The notes beneath the pieces are model-generated. The model was not told where the DNA came from and did not search any database. It was given only the letters and a program-made list of their open reading frames with translations. This document shows positions 8,716 to 17,481 of a stretch of 64,000 nt of DNA, piece by piece. Source of the stretch: Dysgonomonas gadei ATCC BAA-286 (lineage in GTDB: Bacteria > Bacteroidota > Bacteroidia > Bacteroidales > Dysgonomonadaceae); contig NZ_GL891982.1 of the NCBI RefSeq assembly GCF_000213555.1, positions 315,926 to 379,925 of the forward strand, given 5' to 3'. Made by a program: the position numbers and the translations under genes. How positions within the stretch are numbered: the stretch's first letter is position 1; each line of letters starts with the position of its first letter.

Positions 8716-9375
8716 CTATCGCCGGTCCAAATCTGTTATCATCAAGGGATTATTGGCCTTCATTTCCTCCAGTACTTTCTTTACTTCTTCATAAACCGAG
8801 TCACTCGATTTTATCCGCTCCATCTCTCCGGAGGTAAGTCCGACCATCTGCAAGAAAGCCACTTCTCCATGCGGAGTCTGTATTTTTCCCATTTCGGGAT
8901 CAAGCGTAAAAGCAACTCCCACTATGTCGATTTCCTTTTTCCCGCCTACCCGTATAGGGCCGTTGGCAGGGATTACATGGTTTTCTTCAAACCAGCGGCC
9001 GCTTTTTATCACATAGCGTGCCAGGTTATTCATCAGGTTGACAACCCATGTAGGGTCTTCTCCGTCTTCTTCGAAAGGCTTTAGGCGAAAAGTAAATTCA
9101 AAACCCCATTTACTAAATTCACCACCCGCAGCCTCTTCATTATAATAAAGTTCCGACATGCCATAACTCACCAGATGGCGGTGAAATTCCTGATTACGGG
9201 AATCGAAAATACTGACTCCGTCCAAAGGGTCTTCTCCACCAACCATATAATGCAGTTGCGGAGCATAATGACGGGGTTCAACATCTCCATATAGTTTTTC
9301 TATTGCTTTGTCTATTTCCCACCACCCTACGGCATCGTCTTCATCGAAGAGATTTTTATATTCTTTCTGTGTCAT
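8716..9375 (-). CDS. Suppressor-of-fused (SUFU) domain protein
   Basis: 219 residues. The central part (HRHLVSYGMSELYYN, then WGFEFTFRLKPFEEDGEDPTWVVNLMNNLARYVIKSGRWF) matches bacterial SUFU-domain proteins, as does the C-terminal VAFLQMVGLTSGEMERIKS. There is no signal peptide, so it is cytoplasmic. In bacteria this fold is commonly an immunity protein of polymorphic toxin systems (family knowledge), but no toxin gene is next to it. It stands alone, convergent with the S46 peptidase gene. Role here unknown. Confidence 0.8.
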   Translation of the reverse strand: MTQKEYKNLFDEDDAVGWWEIDKAIEKLYGDVEPRHYAPQLHYMVGGEDPLDGVSIFDSRNQEFHRHLVSYGMSELYYNEEAAGGEFSKWGFEFTFRLKPFEEDGEDPTWVVNLMNNLARYVIKSGRWFEENHVIPANGPIRVGGKKEIDIVGVAFTLDPEMGKIQTPHGEVAFLQMVGLTSGEMERIKSSDSVYEEVKKVLEEMKANNPLMITDLDRR

Positions 9376-9868
9376 ATGTGTTTAATTGAAGGTTTAAAGA
9401 TATAAAAAATTAAAGAAGTAGTAATCCTGATCTTTTAGGGCAAACGCACGAAATTATTTAATATAGTCAGTACGATTGTTCCGAAATTTTATCTATATAC
9501 CGAAGAAGCCGTTGATTCTTTGAAAATTCGCCCTAATAAAAACATGCCTATGAAAAAATATAAAAAAGTGTCAAGTTTTATACTTAAAACCTAAATGTAA
9601 AAAAATAGAAAGTTAAAAGTAAATGATGTACTTAAAAAAGTTGAAATGGAAAAATATAGTAAAAGCTGTCAAGTTTGTCAGGTTTTAACAATATAATGCA
9701 AATATAGGTTAATTAAATCATGGTTAGAAAAGTATTCGCTAATAAACAGCTCCGGAATGTTACATATTAAACCTCCGGCGATGAGCTTCTTTTATCATGC
9801 TACTACATATGATAAATGAAAACTCTCAAAATATTTCTATCTTTGAACTTCTATTTTGAGTAATATCT
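9376..9868. repeat. Long intergenic gap with copies of the CTGTCA dispersed repeat
   Basis: No gene seen in ~490 bases. Two related copies occur: GTGTCAAGTTTTATAC near 9568 and CTGTCAAGTTTGTCAG at 9666-9681 followed by GTTTTAAC. The second matches the family also found at 13619, 27475, 27606, 63087 and 63228. Near the right end is the -7 box of recR. Confidence 0.6.
9838..9845 (+). promoter_or_regulatory. -7 box of the recR promoter
   Basis: TATCTTTG, an exact TAnnTTTG match, 23 nt before the recR ATG. No TTG at the -33 spacing. Confidence 0.55.
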
Positions 9869-10492
9869 ATGAATCAAAAATATCCTTCCATACTGCTGGA
9901 GAATGCAGTAAATGAATTTGCCCGCCTACCCGGTATAGGCCGTAAAACAGCGCTACGCCTTATCCTGCATCTGCTGAGGCAAGATGACGCGATGGTAGAC
10001 GGTTTTGCACAATCGCTGGTCGCGCTGAAACATGAAGTAAGATACTGCAAAGTATGCCACAATATCAGTGATGCCGAAGTGTGTCCTATTTGCCAGGATA
10101 AGTCACGGGATGCCACAACAATCTGTGTGGTGGAAAACATAAAGGAGGTAATGGCTATCGAAAACACCATGCAGTTCAGAGGACAGTATCACGTACTTGG
10201 CGGCATCATTTCCCCTATAGACGGGATAGGCCCTGCCGACCTGGAGATAGAAAGCCTGGTGGAACGTGTGTCGCAGGGAAATATCAATGAGATCATCCTC
10301 GCTCTGAGCACTACAATGGAGGGTGATACCACTAACTTCTACATCTATAAAAAACTGGCGCCTTATGATGTAAAGGTATCCATGATAGCCAGGGGAATCT
10401 CCATCGGAGATGAAATAGAATACGCCGACGAGGTCACTCTCGGACGTTCGATACTGAACCGGACCCTATTCAACGAATCGTACAGGATGTGA
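9869..10492 (+). CDS. recR: Recombination mediator RecR
   Basis: 207 residues, normal length. In order: helix-hairpin-helix [17 protein letters not shown] (~20-36), a four-cysteine zinc finger (C60, C63, C72, C75), then a Toprim domain ([14 protein letters not shown], later [16 protein letters not shown]). RecR works with RecO and RecF to load RecA at gaps in duplex DNA. The gene stands alone after a repeat-filled gap, followed by the HAD-like gene after 100 nt. Confidence 0.97.
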   Translation: MNQKYPSILLENAVNEFARLPGIGRKTALRLILHLLRQDDAMVDGFAQSLVALKHEVRYCKVCHNISDAEVCPICQDKSRDATTICVVENIKEVMAIENTMQFRGQYHVLGGIISPIDGIGPADLEIESLVERVSQGNINEIILALSTTMEGDTTNFYIYKKLAPYDVKVSMIARGISIGDEIEYADEVTLGRSILNRTLFNESYRM

Positions 10493-10534
10493 AAGTGAAG
10501 AATTATCCAGCAACTCGCAACTGTAATTTATTGT

Positions 10535-10542
10535 TATATTTG
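10535..10542 (+). promoter_or_regulatory. -7 box before the HAD-like gene
   Basis: TATATTTG, an exact TAnnTTTG match, 50 nt before the ATG at 10593. No TTG at -33. Confidence 0.5.
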
Positions 10543-10592
10543 CATTATTCTTAACAACAATACAATATTGAAACTTGTAATCAATCAAACAT

Positions 10593-11048
10593 ATGGTAAT
10601 CGCAGTAGATTTTGACGGAACAATTGTAGAGCACGAATACCCTAAGATAGGCAGAGCAATACCTTTTGCCATAGAGACGTTGCTCCAACTACAGAAAGAA
10701 GGGCATATTCTCCTCATGTGGACAGTACGCGACGGCGACTTACTTCAAGAGGCAGTAAACTATTGTGAAAAGAAAGGCCTGAAATTCTATGCAGCCAACA
10801 AGAACCATCCCGACGAAGATGTATCGACCGCCTCACGCAAGTTGAATGCCGAAATGTTTATCGACGACCGCAATCTGGGCGGGTTACCCGACTGGGGAGT
10901 TATCTACCATGCAATAAAAGCAATGGAAAGAGGTGAAACTTCGTTTGAAAGAATAATGATGTCGTCAGGTGAAAACCAACGTATACGACGCAGGAAGAAG
11001 AATTTCTTTATCCGTCTGGGGGAAATGTTTGAGAATAACAGATACTGA
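10593..11048 (+). CDS. Small HAD-superfamily hydrolase-like protein
   Basis: 151 residues. HAD motif I is visible at the N-terminus (VIAVDFDGTIVEHEYP), with both aspartates at positions 6 and 8. A probable motif II is in LLMWTVRDGD and motif III/IV in AEMFIDDRNLGG. No cap domain is inserted, so it resembles the compact phosphatase-like proteins conserved in Bacteroides. Substrate unknown. The C-terminus is basic (RIRRRKKNFFIRLGE). It starts a run of small genes on the same strand. Confidence 0.8.
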   Translation: MVIAVDFDGTIVEHEYPKIGRAIPFAIETLLQLQKEGHILLMWTVRDGDLLQEAVNYCEKKGLKFYAANKNHPDEDVSTASRKLNAEMFIDDRNLGGLPDWGVIYHAIKAMERGETSFERIMMSSGENQRIRRRKKNFFIRLGEMFENNRY

Positions 11049-11130
11049 AATAATTAAGAATGAATAACTAAGAATTAAGAGTGGTGCAGGCGATTCGTAA
11101 TGCATCATTTATAACTCATTATCAGAAAAC

Positions 11131-11658
11131 ATGTTGCTAAAGAATACACATATATCGTTAAGGGCTGTGGAACCGGAAGATCTGGATCAGCTCTATGGTT
11201 GGGAAAACTCCACTGCGCTGTGGGTTCACGGCAATACACTTGCCCCATATTCAAAGCTCGTATTGCGACAGTATATAAATGATGCATTGGAAATGGATAT
11301 CTTCCAGAGCAGGCAACTGCGCCTGATGATAGACCTGACCGAAGATAAAATCACTATCGGAACAATAGACCTGTATGAAATAGATGCGCATAACCGCCGG
11401 GCCGGTATCGGAATACTGATAGACGAAACATATCGCAAAAAAGGTTATGCTTCGCAAGCTCTAAGCCTGATGGCCGATTATGCTTTCAATTTCCTATACC
11501 TTCATCAGTTGTATGCATACATATCCGTCAGCAATATAAAGAGTATCGGACTTTTCTCCAAAGCCGGATATAAAGAAGTAGGCATACTTAAAGACTGGAT
11601 ACAAAGAGGCGATAAGTTTGAAGATGTACAATTATCTCAATTAATTAACAACAAGTAG
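11131..11658 (+). CDS. GNAT family N-acetyltransferase (RimJ/SpeG-like)
   Basis: 175 residues. The start LKNTHISLRAVEPEDLDQLYGWEN and the acetyl-CoA-binding core (AGIGILIDETYRKKGYASQALSLMADYAF, ~88-116) are classic GNAT motifs of the RimJ/RimL/SpeG branch. It would acetylate a protein N-terminus or a small amine; which one cannot be read. Only 14 nt separate it from the downstream tsaC-type gene, so the two are likely cotranscribed. Confidence 0.88.
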   Translation: MLLKNTHISLRAVEPEDLDQLYGWENSTALWVHGNTLAPYSKLVLRQYINDALEMDIFQSRQLRLMIDLTEDKITIGTIDLYEIDAHNRRAGIGILIDETYRKKGYASQALSLMADYAFNFLYLHQLYAYISVSNIKSIGLFSKAGYKEVGILKDWIQRGDKFEDVQLSQLINNK

Positions 11659-11672
11659 TTTAAACGATTATA

Positions 11673-12236
11673 ATGAACGAAGATATAAAAAAGGCATTTG
11701 AGGTACTGGTAGCAGGGGGCCTTATCCTTTACCCAACCGATACTATCTGGGGAATCGGCTGCGATGCAACCAATGAGGAGGCAGTACGGAAAGTATATGA
11801 ATTGAAGAAGCGTGTAGATAGCAAAGCGCTTATTACACTGGTAGACAACCCTGTGAAGCTCGATTTCTATATAGATGGAGTGCCCGAAATAGCATGGGAC
11901 CTGATAGAAGTATCTGATAAGCCTCTTACCATAATATATGATAATGCCCGCAATGTGGCACCCAACTTAATAGCAGAAGACGGGAGCCTAGCTATTCGCG
12001 TTACAAAGGAAAGCTTTTCACAAGAGCTTTGTAAACGTTTCCGCAAAGCGCTTGTTTCTACATCCGCCAATATAAGTGGGGAACCCTCTCCCGCAAATTT
12101 CAGTGAGATCAGTGATGAGATCAAAAACGGAGTGGATTATATTGTCCAATACAGACAAAACGATATTTCCAAATCAAAAGCATCAAGCATCATAAAACTG
12201 GGCAAATCGGGAGAAGTAAAAGTAATAAGGGAATGA
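11673..12236 (+). CDS. tsaC: L-threonylcarbamoyladenylate synthase (YrdC/Sua5 family)
   Basis: 187 residues. YPTDTIWGIGCDATNEEAVRKVYELKKR and the later VSTSANISGEPSP are hallmark YrdC/Sua5 motifs for ATP, threonine and bicarbonate binding. It makes threonylcarbamoyl-AMP, the donor for t6A37 in ANN-decoding tRNAs. Length corresponds to the short TsaC form without the Sua5 C-terminal domain. The stop overlaps the start of the pentapeptide gene (ATGA), implying translational coupling. It is in the same operon as the GNAT gene. Confidence 0.93.
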   Translation: MNEDIKKAFEVLVAGGLILYPTDTIWGIGCDATNEEAVRKVYELKKRVDSKALITLVDNPVKLDFYIDGVPEIAWDLIEVSDKPLTIIYDNARNVAPNLIAEDGSLAIRVTKESFSQELCKRFRKALVSTSANISGEPSPANFSEISDEIKNGVDYIVQYRQNDISKSKASSIIKLGKSGEVKVIRE

Positions 12237-12799
12237 CAGTTATACATGAAGATAAGCTATTGGAAATCATATCCTACACCAATGGGATAAGTAAAGAAAC
12301 ATTTGACCAATGTACATTTTCGAAATGCGATTTCTCTAATGCCAAAGTTACAGGTTGCAGTTTTACCGATTGTGTCTTTACCGACTGTAATTTCTCCATG
12401 ACTGATCTATCGCAAACCACATTGAATAACGCAGAGTTTAGAAACTGTAAAATACTGGGTGTGAAATTCAACCACTGTCACGATTTTATTTTTCAGGTGG
12501 ACTTCGATAAATGTATGCTGGACTACAGCTCGTTCGAGAAACGGAAGATGATAAAAACTCATTTCAAAGATTCATCGCTCAAAGGTGTAGACTTCGCAGG
12601 GGCTGATCTCAAGCAATCGAAATTCATCAACTGCGACCTGAACGAAGCTATATTCTACAATTCTAATATACAAGAGGTAAACTTCACCTCTGCATTCAAT
12701 TATATAATAGACCTTAGCCAAAACCAGATAAAAAAAGCCCGCTTCTCGAAGGACGGATTAGCCGGATTACTGAGCCAATTTGACATTGTGATTGAATAG
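12233..12799 (+). CDS. Pentapeptide-repeat protein
   Basis: 188 residues. Successive five-residue repeats of the A(D/N)Lxx type form a right-handed quadrilateral beta-helix: FDQCTFSKCDFSNAKVTGCSF, FTDCNFSMTDLSQTTLNNAEF, FAGADLKQSKFINCDLNEAIF. Length resembles the Qnr/McbG group, which protect DNA gyrase, but many relatives have no known role and resistance should not be assumed. ATGA overlap with tsaC suggests coupled translation. There is no signal peptide. Confidence 0.9.
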   Translation: MTVIHEDKLLEIISYTNGISKETFDQCTFSKCDFSNAKVTGCSFTDCVFTDCNFSMTDLSQTTLNNAEFRNCKILGVKFNHCHDFIFQVDFDKCMLDYSSFEKRKMIKTHFKDSSLKGVDFAGADLKQSKFINCDLNEAIFYNSNIQEVNFTSAFNYIIDLSQNQIKKARFSKDGLAGLLSQFDIVIE

Positions 12800-12849
12800 A
12801 AATAATAGGGATGATGAATAAGATTTTATTTTTTCATAAAAATTTATCT

Positions 12850-12895
12850 ATGTATATAGCCGATAGCTTGTAGCCGGTAGCTCTTTGAAATTTTG
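12850..12895 (-). repeat. Copy of the GCTAACAGC dispersed repeat (inverted orientation)
   Basis: AGCCGATAGCTTGTAGCCGGTAGCTCTTTGA reads on the minus strand as TCAAAGAGCTACCGGCTACAAGC. This matches the repeat copies near 27868, 55196 and 63978. Confidence 0.6.
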
Positions 12896-12947
12896 AATGG
12901 CATATAAGTAAATGACTGAAAAGGTAGTTACGTTTGTTACATTTTAA

Positions 12948-13494
12948 TGTTGGATTTTTTTCAGCTCCACTTCGTTTCGCTTAAACGTTCATTTTGGCAT
13001 TGCCCAAAACGAACCAAAAGGCTAGCGCTCCATTCCTCGGCGACCCAAAACCGCAGCTTCGGTGGAGCAAAATAATACGGAACCACCTTTAGCCGGATTA
13101 TCAGTCGAGTACAGCAGCTACCGTATTTTGCTCTACACCTCCGCTTTACGGATTGGGTGCCCGCCTGCGTCACTAATGCGCAAGGGCGGACGCCATAGTG
13201 AGGGCAAAGCCCTTAATCAAATATGCATCAGCCTTATCGTGCATCAGCCGACGCCATTTGCTTTATGGACGGGGTACCCATAGGGCGAAAAAGGCTGAAA
13301 AACGAAAACGTGTTTGAGCTTATCGACCGATTCGTATTATGCTCTATTGAGAGCGAGTTTTTTCGTTTAGCCTTTAAGCCTGTTATGGGTCGGCCTTTAA
13401 AGCGGGCGTCAAAGCATTTTTGATTACTTTTTTTGCTTAGGAAAAAAGTAATACAAGCAATCTTTGATTGCGCGTAGTAGAAAAAAATCCAACA
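12948..13494. mobile_element. Inverted-repeat element A (~0.55 kb, no transposase)
   Basis: Terminal inverted repeats TGTTGGATTTTTTTC (12948-12962) and GAAAAAAATCCAACA (13480-13494) are perfect over 15 bp. The interior is GC-richer than its surroundings and has no believable gene; open frames there are composition artefacts. It contains an internal 11-bp hairpin ATTACTTTTTT/AAAAAAGTAAT (13423-13452). About 135 bp (13036-13170) are near-identical to 63517-63652, and 12959-13050 is the reverse complement of about 63828-63914 in element B. Most likely a non-autonomous, repeat-derived mobile element. Confidence 0.65.
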
Positions 13495-13618
13495 ATTTTA
13501 TACGACGATATACTACCTCAACTACCGATTGGCTTTAGTTATTAATTGTTTTCTGTGTTACCTTTTAACTATATACAGTTAACGAAAACAAAAACAACAG
13601 GATAAAAGCAATGAAAAG

Positions 13619-13643
13619 CTGTCAGATGTGTCAGATTTTAACT
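13619..13643 (+). repeat. CTGTCA dispersed repeat copy
   Basis: CTGTCAGATGTGTCAG followed by ATTTTAAC. Same family as 9666 and, inverted, 27475 and 63087. Just upstream (13569-13580) is AACTATATACAGTTAA, a variant of the TTAACTATATATAGTTAA palindrome seen at 27522 and 63138. Confidence 0.6.
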
Positions 13644-13729
13644 AAACGTGGTTAATAAATAAGAATTAAACGAATGATTATGGCTTGCAATTTTTCGTAT
13701 GTTTACCATCAGTTAATTTCACATTAAGG

Positions 13730-13759
13730 TTGTTCTACCCTATCTTTTTTATATTTTTG
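13730..13759 (+). promoter_or_regulatory. Promoter of the CDP-glycerol transferase gene
   Basis: TTG at 13730-13732, 19-nt spacer, TATTTTTG at 13752-13759: an exact TTG-N19-TAnnTTTG promoter. Transcription near 13766 leaves a very short leader to the ATG at 13779 or a 25-nt one to the ATG at 13791. Confidence 0.75.
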
Positions 13760-13778
13760 TGCTCGGAATGATAAATTG

Positions 13779-14838
13779 ATGCCTGTATTCATGAAAAAGT
13801 ATTTGTTTTTTGTTTCATTATCATATTCATATACCATCCTTCGTCCTTTACAAAACGAAATATGGAGAAGAGGTGATGATGTAGCATGGTATATTGAAGA
13901 TTCTGCTCCCGTATGCCTGCATGATAATGAGAAACAATTGAAAACAATCAAAGAAGTCATGGAATACAACCCCATTGCAGTATTCGTTCCGGGGGTACGT
14001 GTTTATGATTTTTTCCCGGGACTGAAAGTAGAAGTATTCCACGGATTATACTACAAACGAGGCGATTATGGCGACCATTACAAAATCCGGGGATTCTTCG
14101 ATATTTACTGTACTACCAGCCCAATGTTCACACCCCGCTTTAAAGAATTGGAACAAAAATACGGATTCTTCAAGGTATATGAAACCGGCTGGAGTAAGTT
14201 TGACGGGTGGCTTCCCTCTCCTGAAAGCGAAGCCTCAAATACTAAACCAACTATTGTATTTGCACCCACTTTTACTAAAAATATGGAATCAGCCTCAGTC
14301 CTTCATGATAAGATAGAAGAACTACTGAATAAGCTGGATATGGTTGTTCTCTTTTCATCCGAAGATGGATAAAGAAACTGTTGACCGTTATAAAACTCTG
14401 GCTCAACAATATGACAATGCTGTTTTTTGTGAGACGGAGGATAAGGCAGACCTGTTCCGGCAATCAGATGTAATGTTAAGCGATACCTCGTCTGTTATTT
14501 ATGAATACCTCTGGTTCAATAAGCCGGCGGTAACATACAAAAATACTTTCCCGGCTAATCATCTTATAAACATAGACACCCCTGAGCTTCTCGAAGAAGC
14601 ATTGGAAAAAGCCTTGAAACGGCCGGCTAATCTGATGGAAAACATCAGGCTGTTTATGGAAGAAGTACATCCTTTTCGTGATGGTAAATCGTCGGCTCGT
14701 ATTCTTGATTCTGTCGATGACTTCATTGCTAACTATAAAGGTAAGATAAAAAAGAAGCCTTTGAACCTGTATCGCAAATACAAGCTTCGCAAGAAAGCCG
14801 GATACTTTCCTTTTGGCCCCTGCTATAAAACACTCTGA
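13779..14838 (+). pseudogene. CDP-glycerol glycerophosphotransferase-like gene, broken by a frameshift near 14350
   Basis: Two overlapping frames make one protein. Frame 1 (13779-14372) has GLKVEVFHGLYYKRGDYGDHYKIRGFFD and KPTIVFAPTF; frame 2 (from about 14350 to 14838) continues with SFHPKMDKETVDRY, DVMLSDTSSVIYEYLWFNKPAV and the C-terminus. These are the motifs of the CDP-glycerol:poly(glycerophosphate) glycerophosphotransferase family, in the right order. The break is at TTGTTCTCTTTTCATCCG, where frame 1 runs into a stop 22 nt later. A lost or gained base in the short T-run, or a sequencing error, explains it. Start may be the ATG at 13779 or at 13791. Probable role: transfer of a polyol phosphate onto surface glycan. 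Confidence 0.8.
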
Positions 14839-15556
14839 ATAATCTGTTTATATAGGAAGGGTTCATCTGATTATTTATATTGAGACGGAATATTCTTTAC
14901 CGGGATTCATTCGATATCATAACAATTTTCTTATACTTTTTCCGGTCAATTGACCAGCGCACCTTTTCTGACAACATTTAACACATATAAAGTCCATTTT
15001 TTGACCAACAAACCCATAACACAATACACATAAGCACAAAACAGACACATATACACGAAAAACATGTCACATATTGATATTATTAATTTAAAACGACCAT
15101 ATATCGCTTACAAAAGAAGCAAATAGACTTAAATATCCCCTTTTGATAAGTTTTGATAAATTATTTTTACTACCGAAGATTTAATAAAGACAAAAGACTC
15201 AAATTCAAAACAATTTGATTTTAGCAGTAATGAAATGAAGCGAATAAAAAGCTATCATTTAAAGTTTGCGCCTGTCTGTTTTTTTTAGAAAGCAGCAACA
15301 GTTAGCAAGTTAATTGCAATATAAGTGTAATGATAAATAAAAGTATCTACCCATCTGAGAAATTTGCCTCTATCTTATCTTCTTAATTTTTTCGTTTATT
15401 ATCAATAAATTATGCATTGAATACTTTATCATAAAATTTACAACATCGCCTACGAGACTTAGCACGTTATCAGACTATTTTGAACAGACATTAAGACATA
15501 AGACAAAATTAAGACATAAGACAAATTCATAATAAAAAACGTTAATAAATTTTGAC
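14839..15556. other. Long AT-rich intergenic region upstream of the FISUMP gene
   Basis: About 720 bases without a gene on either strand. It contains many short homopolymer runs and no convincing repeat shared with other gaps except the local 18-bp duplication at 15491-15526. It presumably holds the control region of the downstream surface-protein gene. Confidence 0.55.
15491..15526 (+). repeat. Two tandem copies of an 18-bp unit
   Basis: TTAAGACATAAGACAAAA at 15491-15508 is followed directly by TTAAGACATAAGACAAAT. They lie 30 nt before the FISUMP start codon. This could be a slippage duplication or a tandem protein-binding site. Confidence 0.8.
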
Positions 15557-17200
15557 ATGAAACTACAAACACACAGATTTTTGCACCTGTTGCTGTTGGC
15601 AATAATTATTTCGGTACAGGTCGACGCACAAGTGACTGTTGGCTCAAATCTTACTCCTTTAGATGGTGCTTTACTTGATTTGAAGCAAAATGATAATATC
15701 AATTCCAATTCTACAAAAGGTCTTCTCAATGCACGTGTATATCTGATAGGGCTGGATAAGATGGATCCATGTATAAAAACTGAAGATCTTCAGGCCGGAG
15801 ACAAAGAATCACACATTGGTTTATTAGTTTATAACATCACAGATTCACTGGAGGTCGGCTTATGCCCGGGCTTACATGTATGGGATGGCACTCAATGGAT
15901 AAGATTACCGGAACCATGTTATAACCCTCTTGATCCAGAATTGATAAATTCTCCGAATTGTTACATTGTCCCGCCCAATGGAGGAGTGTCTGAAGAAATA
16001 CCTGTAGGCAAACCCTATCTGGTATGGGAACAGCGCTCCGATTTAGGGACTTTCGATGACAAAGCAAAAGTTTCTGTTGCTCTGATTTGGCAAGATAAAA
16101 AAGACCTTATAGAAAAGGTTGAACTGTCGACTGGAGACAAAGGCGGCTTTTCTAAATTTAAAGTTACAACTAAGGCTGGAAGCACTGAAGGTAATGCTTT
16201 GGTTGGTATCCATATAGGCCCTAACGGAAATGCCACAGATCCCATATATTGGTCATGGCATATATGGGTAACAGGTTTTGATCCTGAAGCTACATCATAT
16301 ACACATGATAATGGTGAGGCTACTTATATTTTTATGGATCGTAACCTGGGGGCTGTAAAAATGGACGCAGGAGCTGCACCTTCCGAACCTTATTTCGAAG
16401 ATGCCATGGGATTACTATATCAGTGGGGAAGGAAAGACCCTTTCACTGCTTCCGCATCATTTTATAATGATCCTGATATACGTGAGTTATATGACATCAA
16501 CAATAATGTACTGACAGAACAAAATGAATTTGACTTTTCGGGTGCTTCCGGAAGTGGAATAAAACATGTAGAAGTCGTAGCAAATACAGTTTCCAACCTA
16601 AAAAAATCAATACAAAACCCTACGACTTATTACTATGGGGAATATAAGTCTTCATTTCCTCCTTTCGACTGGTTTACATCGGACGATACAGGGGCAGGAG
16701 GAGACAACTCCTTATGGGCTGAAACAGGTAAAAAATCAATGTTTGATCCTTGCCCTGCGGGATGGCGTGTCCCGGCATATAGTAGTGCAAGTAAATCTCC
16801 TTGGGCCAAATTCGAATCGGCCGGATGGGATCCTGCTCCAAATGTTACTAAAGCCGGAACCGGCGGAGGATACGGGATCGGACTTATGCTCAACGCATAC
16901 GCCTCTACCAGCAGAACTGAACTGGGCTTTTACCCCTATGGCTTCGAACGTATAGCCAGACAATTTTATAAGCCGGGAAGTGTCGGTAGCCAGACAGGGG
17001 CTGTGGCAGGTGGATTATTCACCTATTCCATCGAAGTATCTAATCCGACAGGATATTATTGGACTGCAACTCCGAAAGCTGGAGAATCTTCAGCCAAAGC
17101 TGAAGTTATTAACTATTCTCCTTTCGAAGGACCAGTTGTATCTGCAACAACAGCTTCCAGGTCGATGGGCGCATCAGTGAGATGCGTTAAAGATCAATAA
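15557..17200 (+). CDS. Secreted FISUMP-domain protein
   Basis: 547 residues. A signal peptide (HRFLHLLLLAIIISVQVDAQ) leads into VTVGSNLTPLDGALLDLKQ, a start typical of Bacteroidales surface proteins. The C-terminal half carries the Fibrobacter succinogenes major paralogous domain signature: YQWGRKDPF (~295), MFDPCPAGWRVP (~395), GYYWTATP (~497) and the end SRSMGASVRCVKDQ. FISUMP proteins are exported and often adhesive or surface structural; none here has an obvious enzyme site. It sits between the broken CDP-glycerol transferase and a glycosyltransferase, fitting a variable cell-surface locus. Confidence 0.8.
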   Translation: MKLQTHRFLHLLLLAIIISVQVDAQVTVGSNLTPLDGALLDLKQNDNINSNSTKGLLNARVYLIGLDKMDPCIKTEDLQAGDKESHIGLLVYNITDSLEVGLCPGLHVWDGTQWIRLPEPCYNPLDPELINSPNCYIVPPNGGVSEEIPVGKPYLVWEQRSDLGTFDDKAKVSVALIWQDKKDLIEKVELSTGDKGGFSKFKVTTKAGSTEGNALVGIHIGPNGNATDPIYWSWHIWVTGFDPEATSYTHDNGEATYIFMDRNLGAVKMDAGAAPSEPYFEDAMGLLYQWGRKDPFTASASFYNDPDIRELYDINNNVLTEQNEFDFSGASGSGIKHVEVVANTVSNLKKSIQNPTTYYYGEYKSSFPPFDWFTSDDTGAGGDNSLWAETGKKSMFDPCPAGWRVPAYSSASKSPWAKFESAGWDPAPNVTKAGTGGGYGIGLMLNAYASTSRTELGFYPYGFERIARQFYKPGSVGSQTGAVAGGLFTYSIEVSNPTGYYWTATPKAGESSAKAEVINYSPFEGPVVSATTASRSMGASVRCVKDQ

Positions 17201-17227
17201 AAAACAACTTTTAATATATCATTGTTT

Positions 17228-17272
17228 ATATCCGAAAGCTTTCGATACCCTTTATCAAAGACTTTCGGATAT
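17228..17272 (+). terminator. Hairpin downstream of the FISUMP gene
   Basis: A perfect 11-bp stem ATATCCGAAAG/CTTTCGGATAT with a 23-nt loop, 28 nt after the stop codon. There is no T-run, so it may act as an mRNA 3'-end stabiliser or a weak terminator. Confidence 0.45.
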
Positions 17273-17450
17273 ATTCGTAAATAAGTATTGATATTCAGGG
17301 GTAAAGTTTTACCTACGTCCTCTTTATATTATAGCAAGGTTTTCAAATCGATAGCAGCTTTACAGTCAATTATTTTACTTTATTCAGATCAATTAGGATT
17401 ATAGATTTAAGAGCTTAATTGTAATATAATTCGCTGTAAGAGTTTTTCCG

Positions 17451-17458
17451 TATATTTG
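17451..17458 (+). promoter_or_regulatory. -7 box of the GT4 gene promoter
   Basis: TATATTTG, an exact TAnnTTTG match, 23 nt before the ATG. No TTG at the correct spacing. Confidence 0.5.
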
Positions 17459-17481
17459 TAATTACAAAAAGCGATCCTCAT

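Noticed and set aside
12233..12799. Fluoroquinolone-resistance (Qnr) gene
   Set aside because: Length and repeats fit pentapeptide proteins in general; nothing specific to Qnr was recognised and it sits in a housekeeping operon.
12959..13423. Several open frames of 60-75 codons inside element A
   Set aside because: They overlap each other on both strands, have no recognisable domain or start context, and follow the GC-rich repeat sequence.
12948..13494. Integron attC-like site or gene cassette
   Set aside because: The hairpins and GC-rich interior drew attention, but the attC core motifs and any integrase gene are absent.
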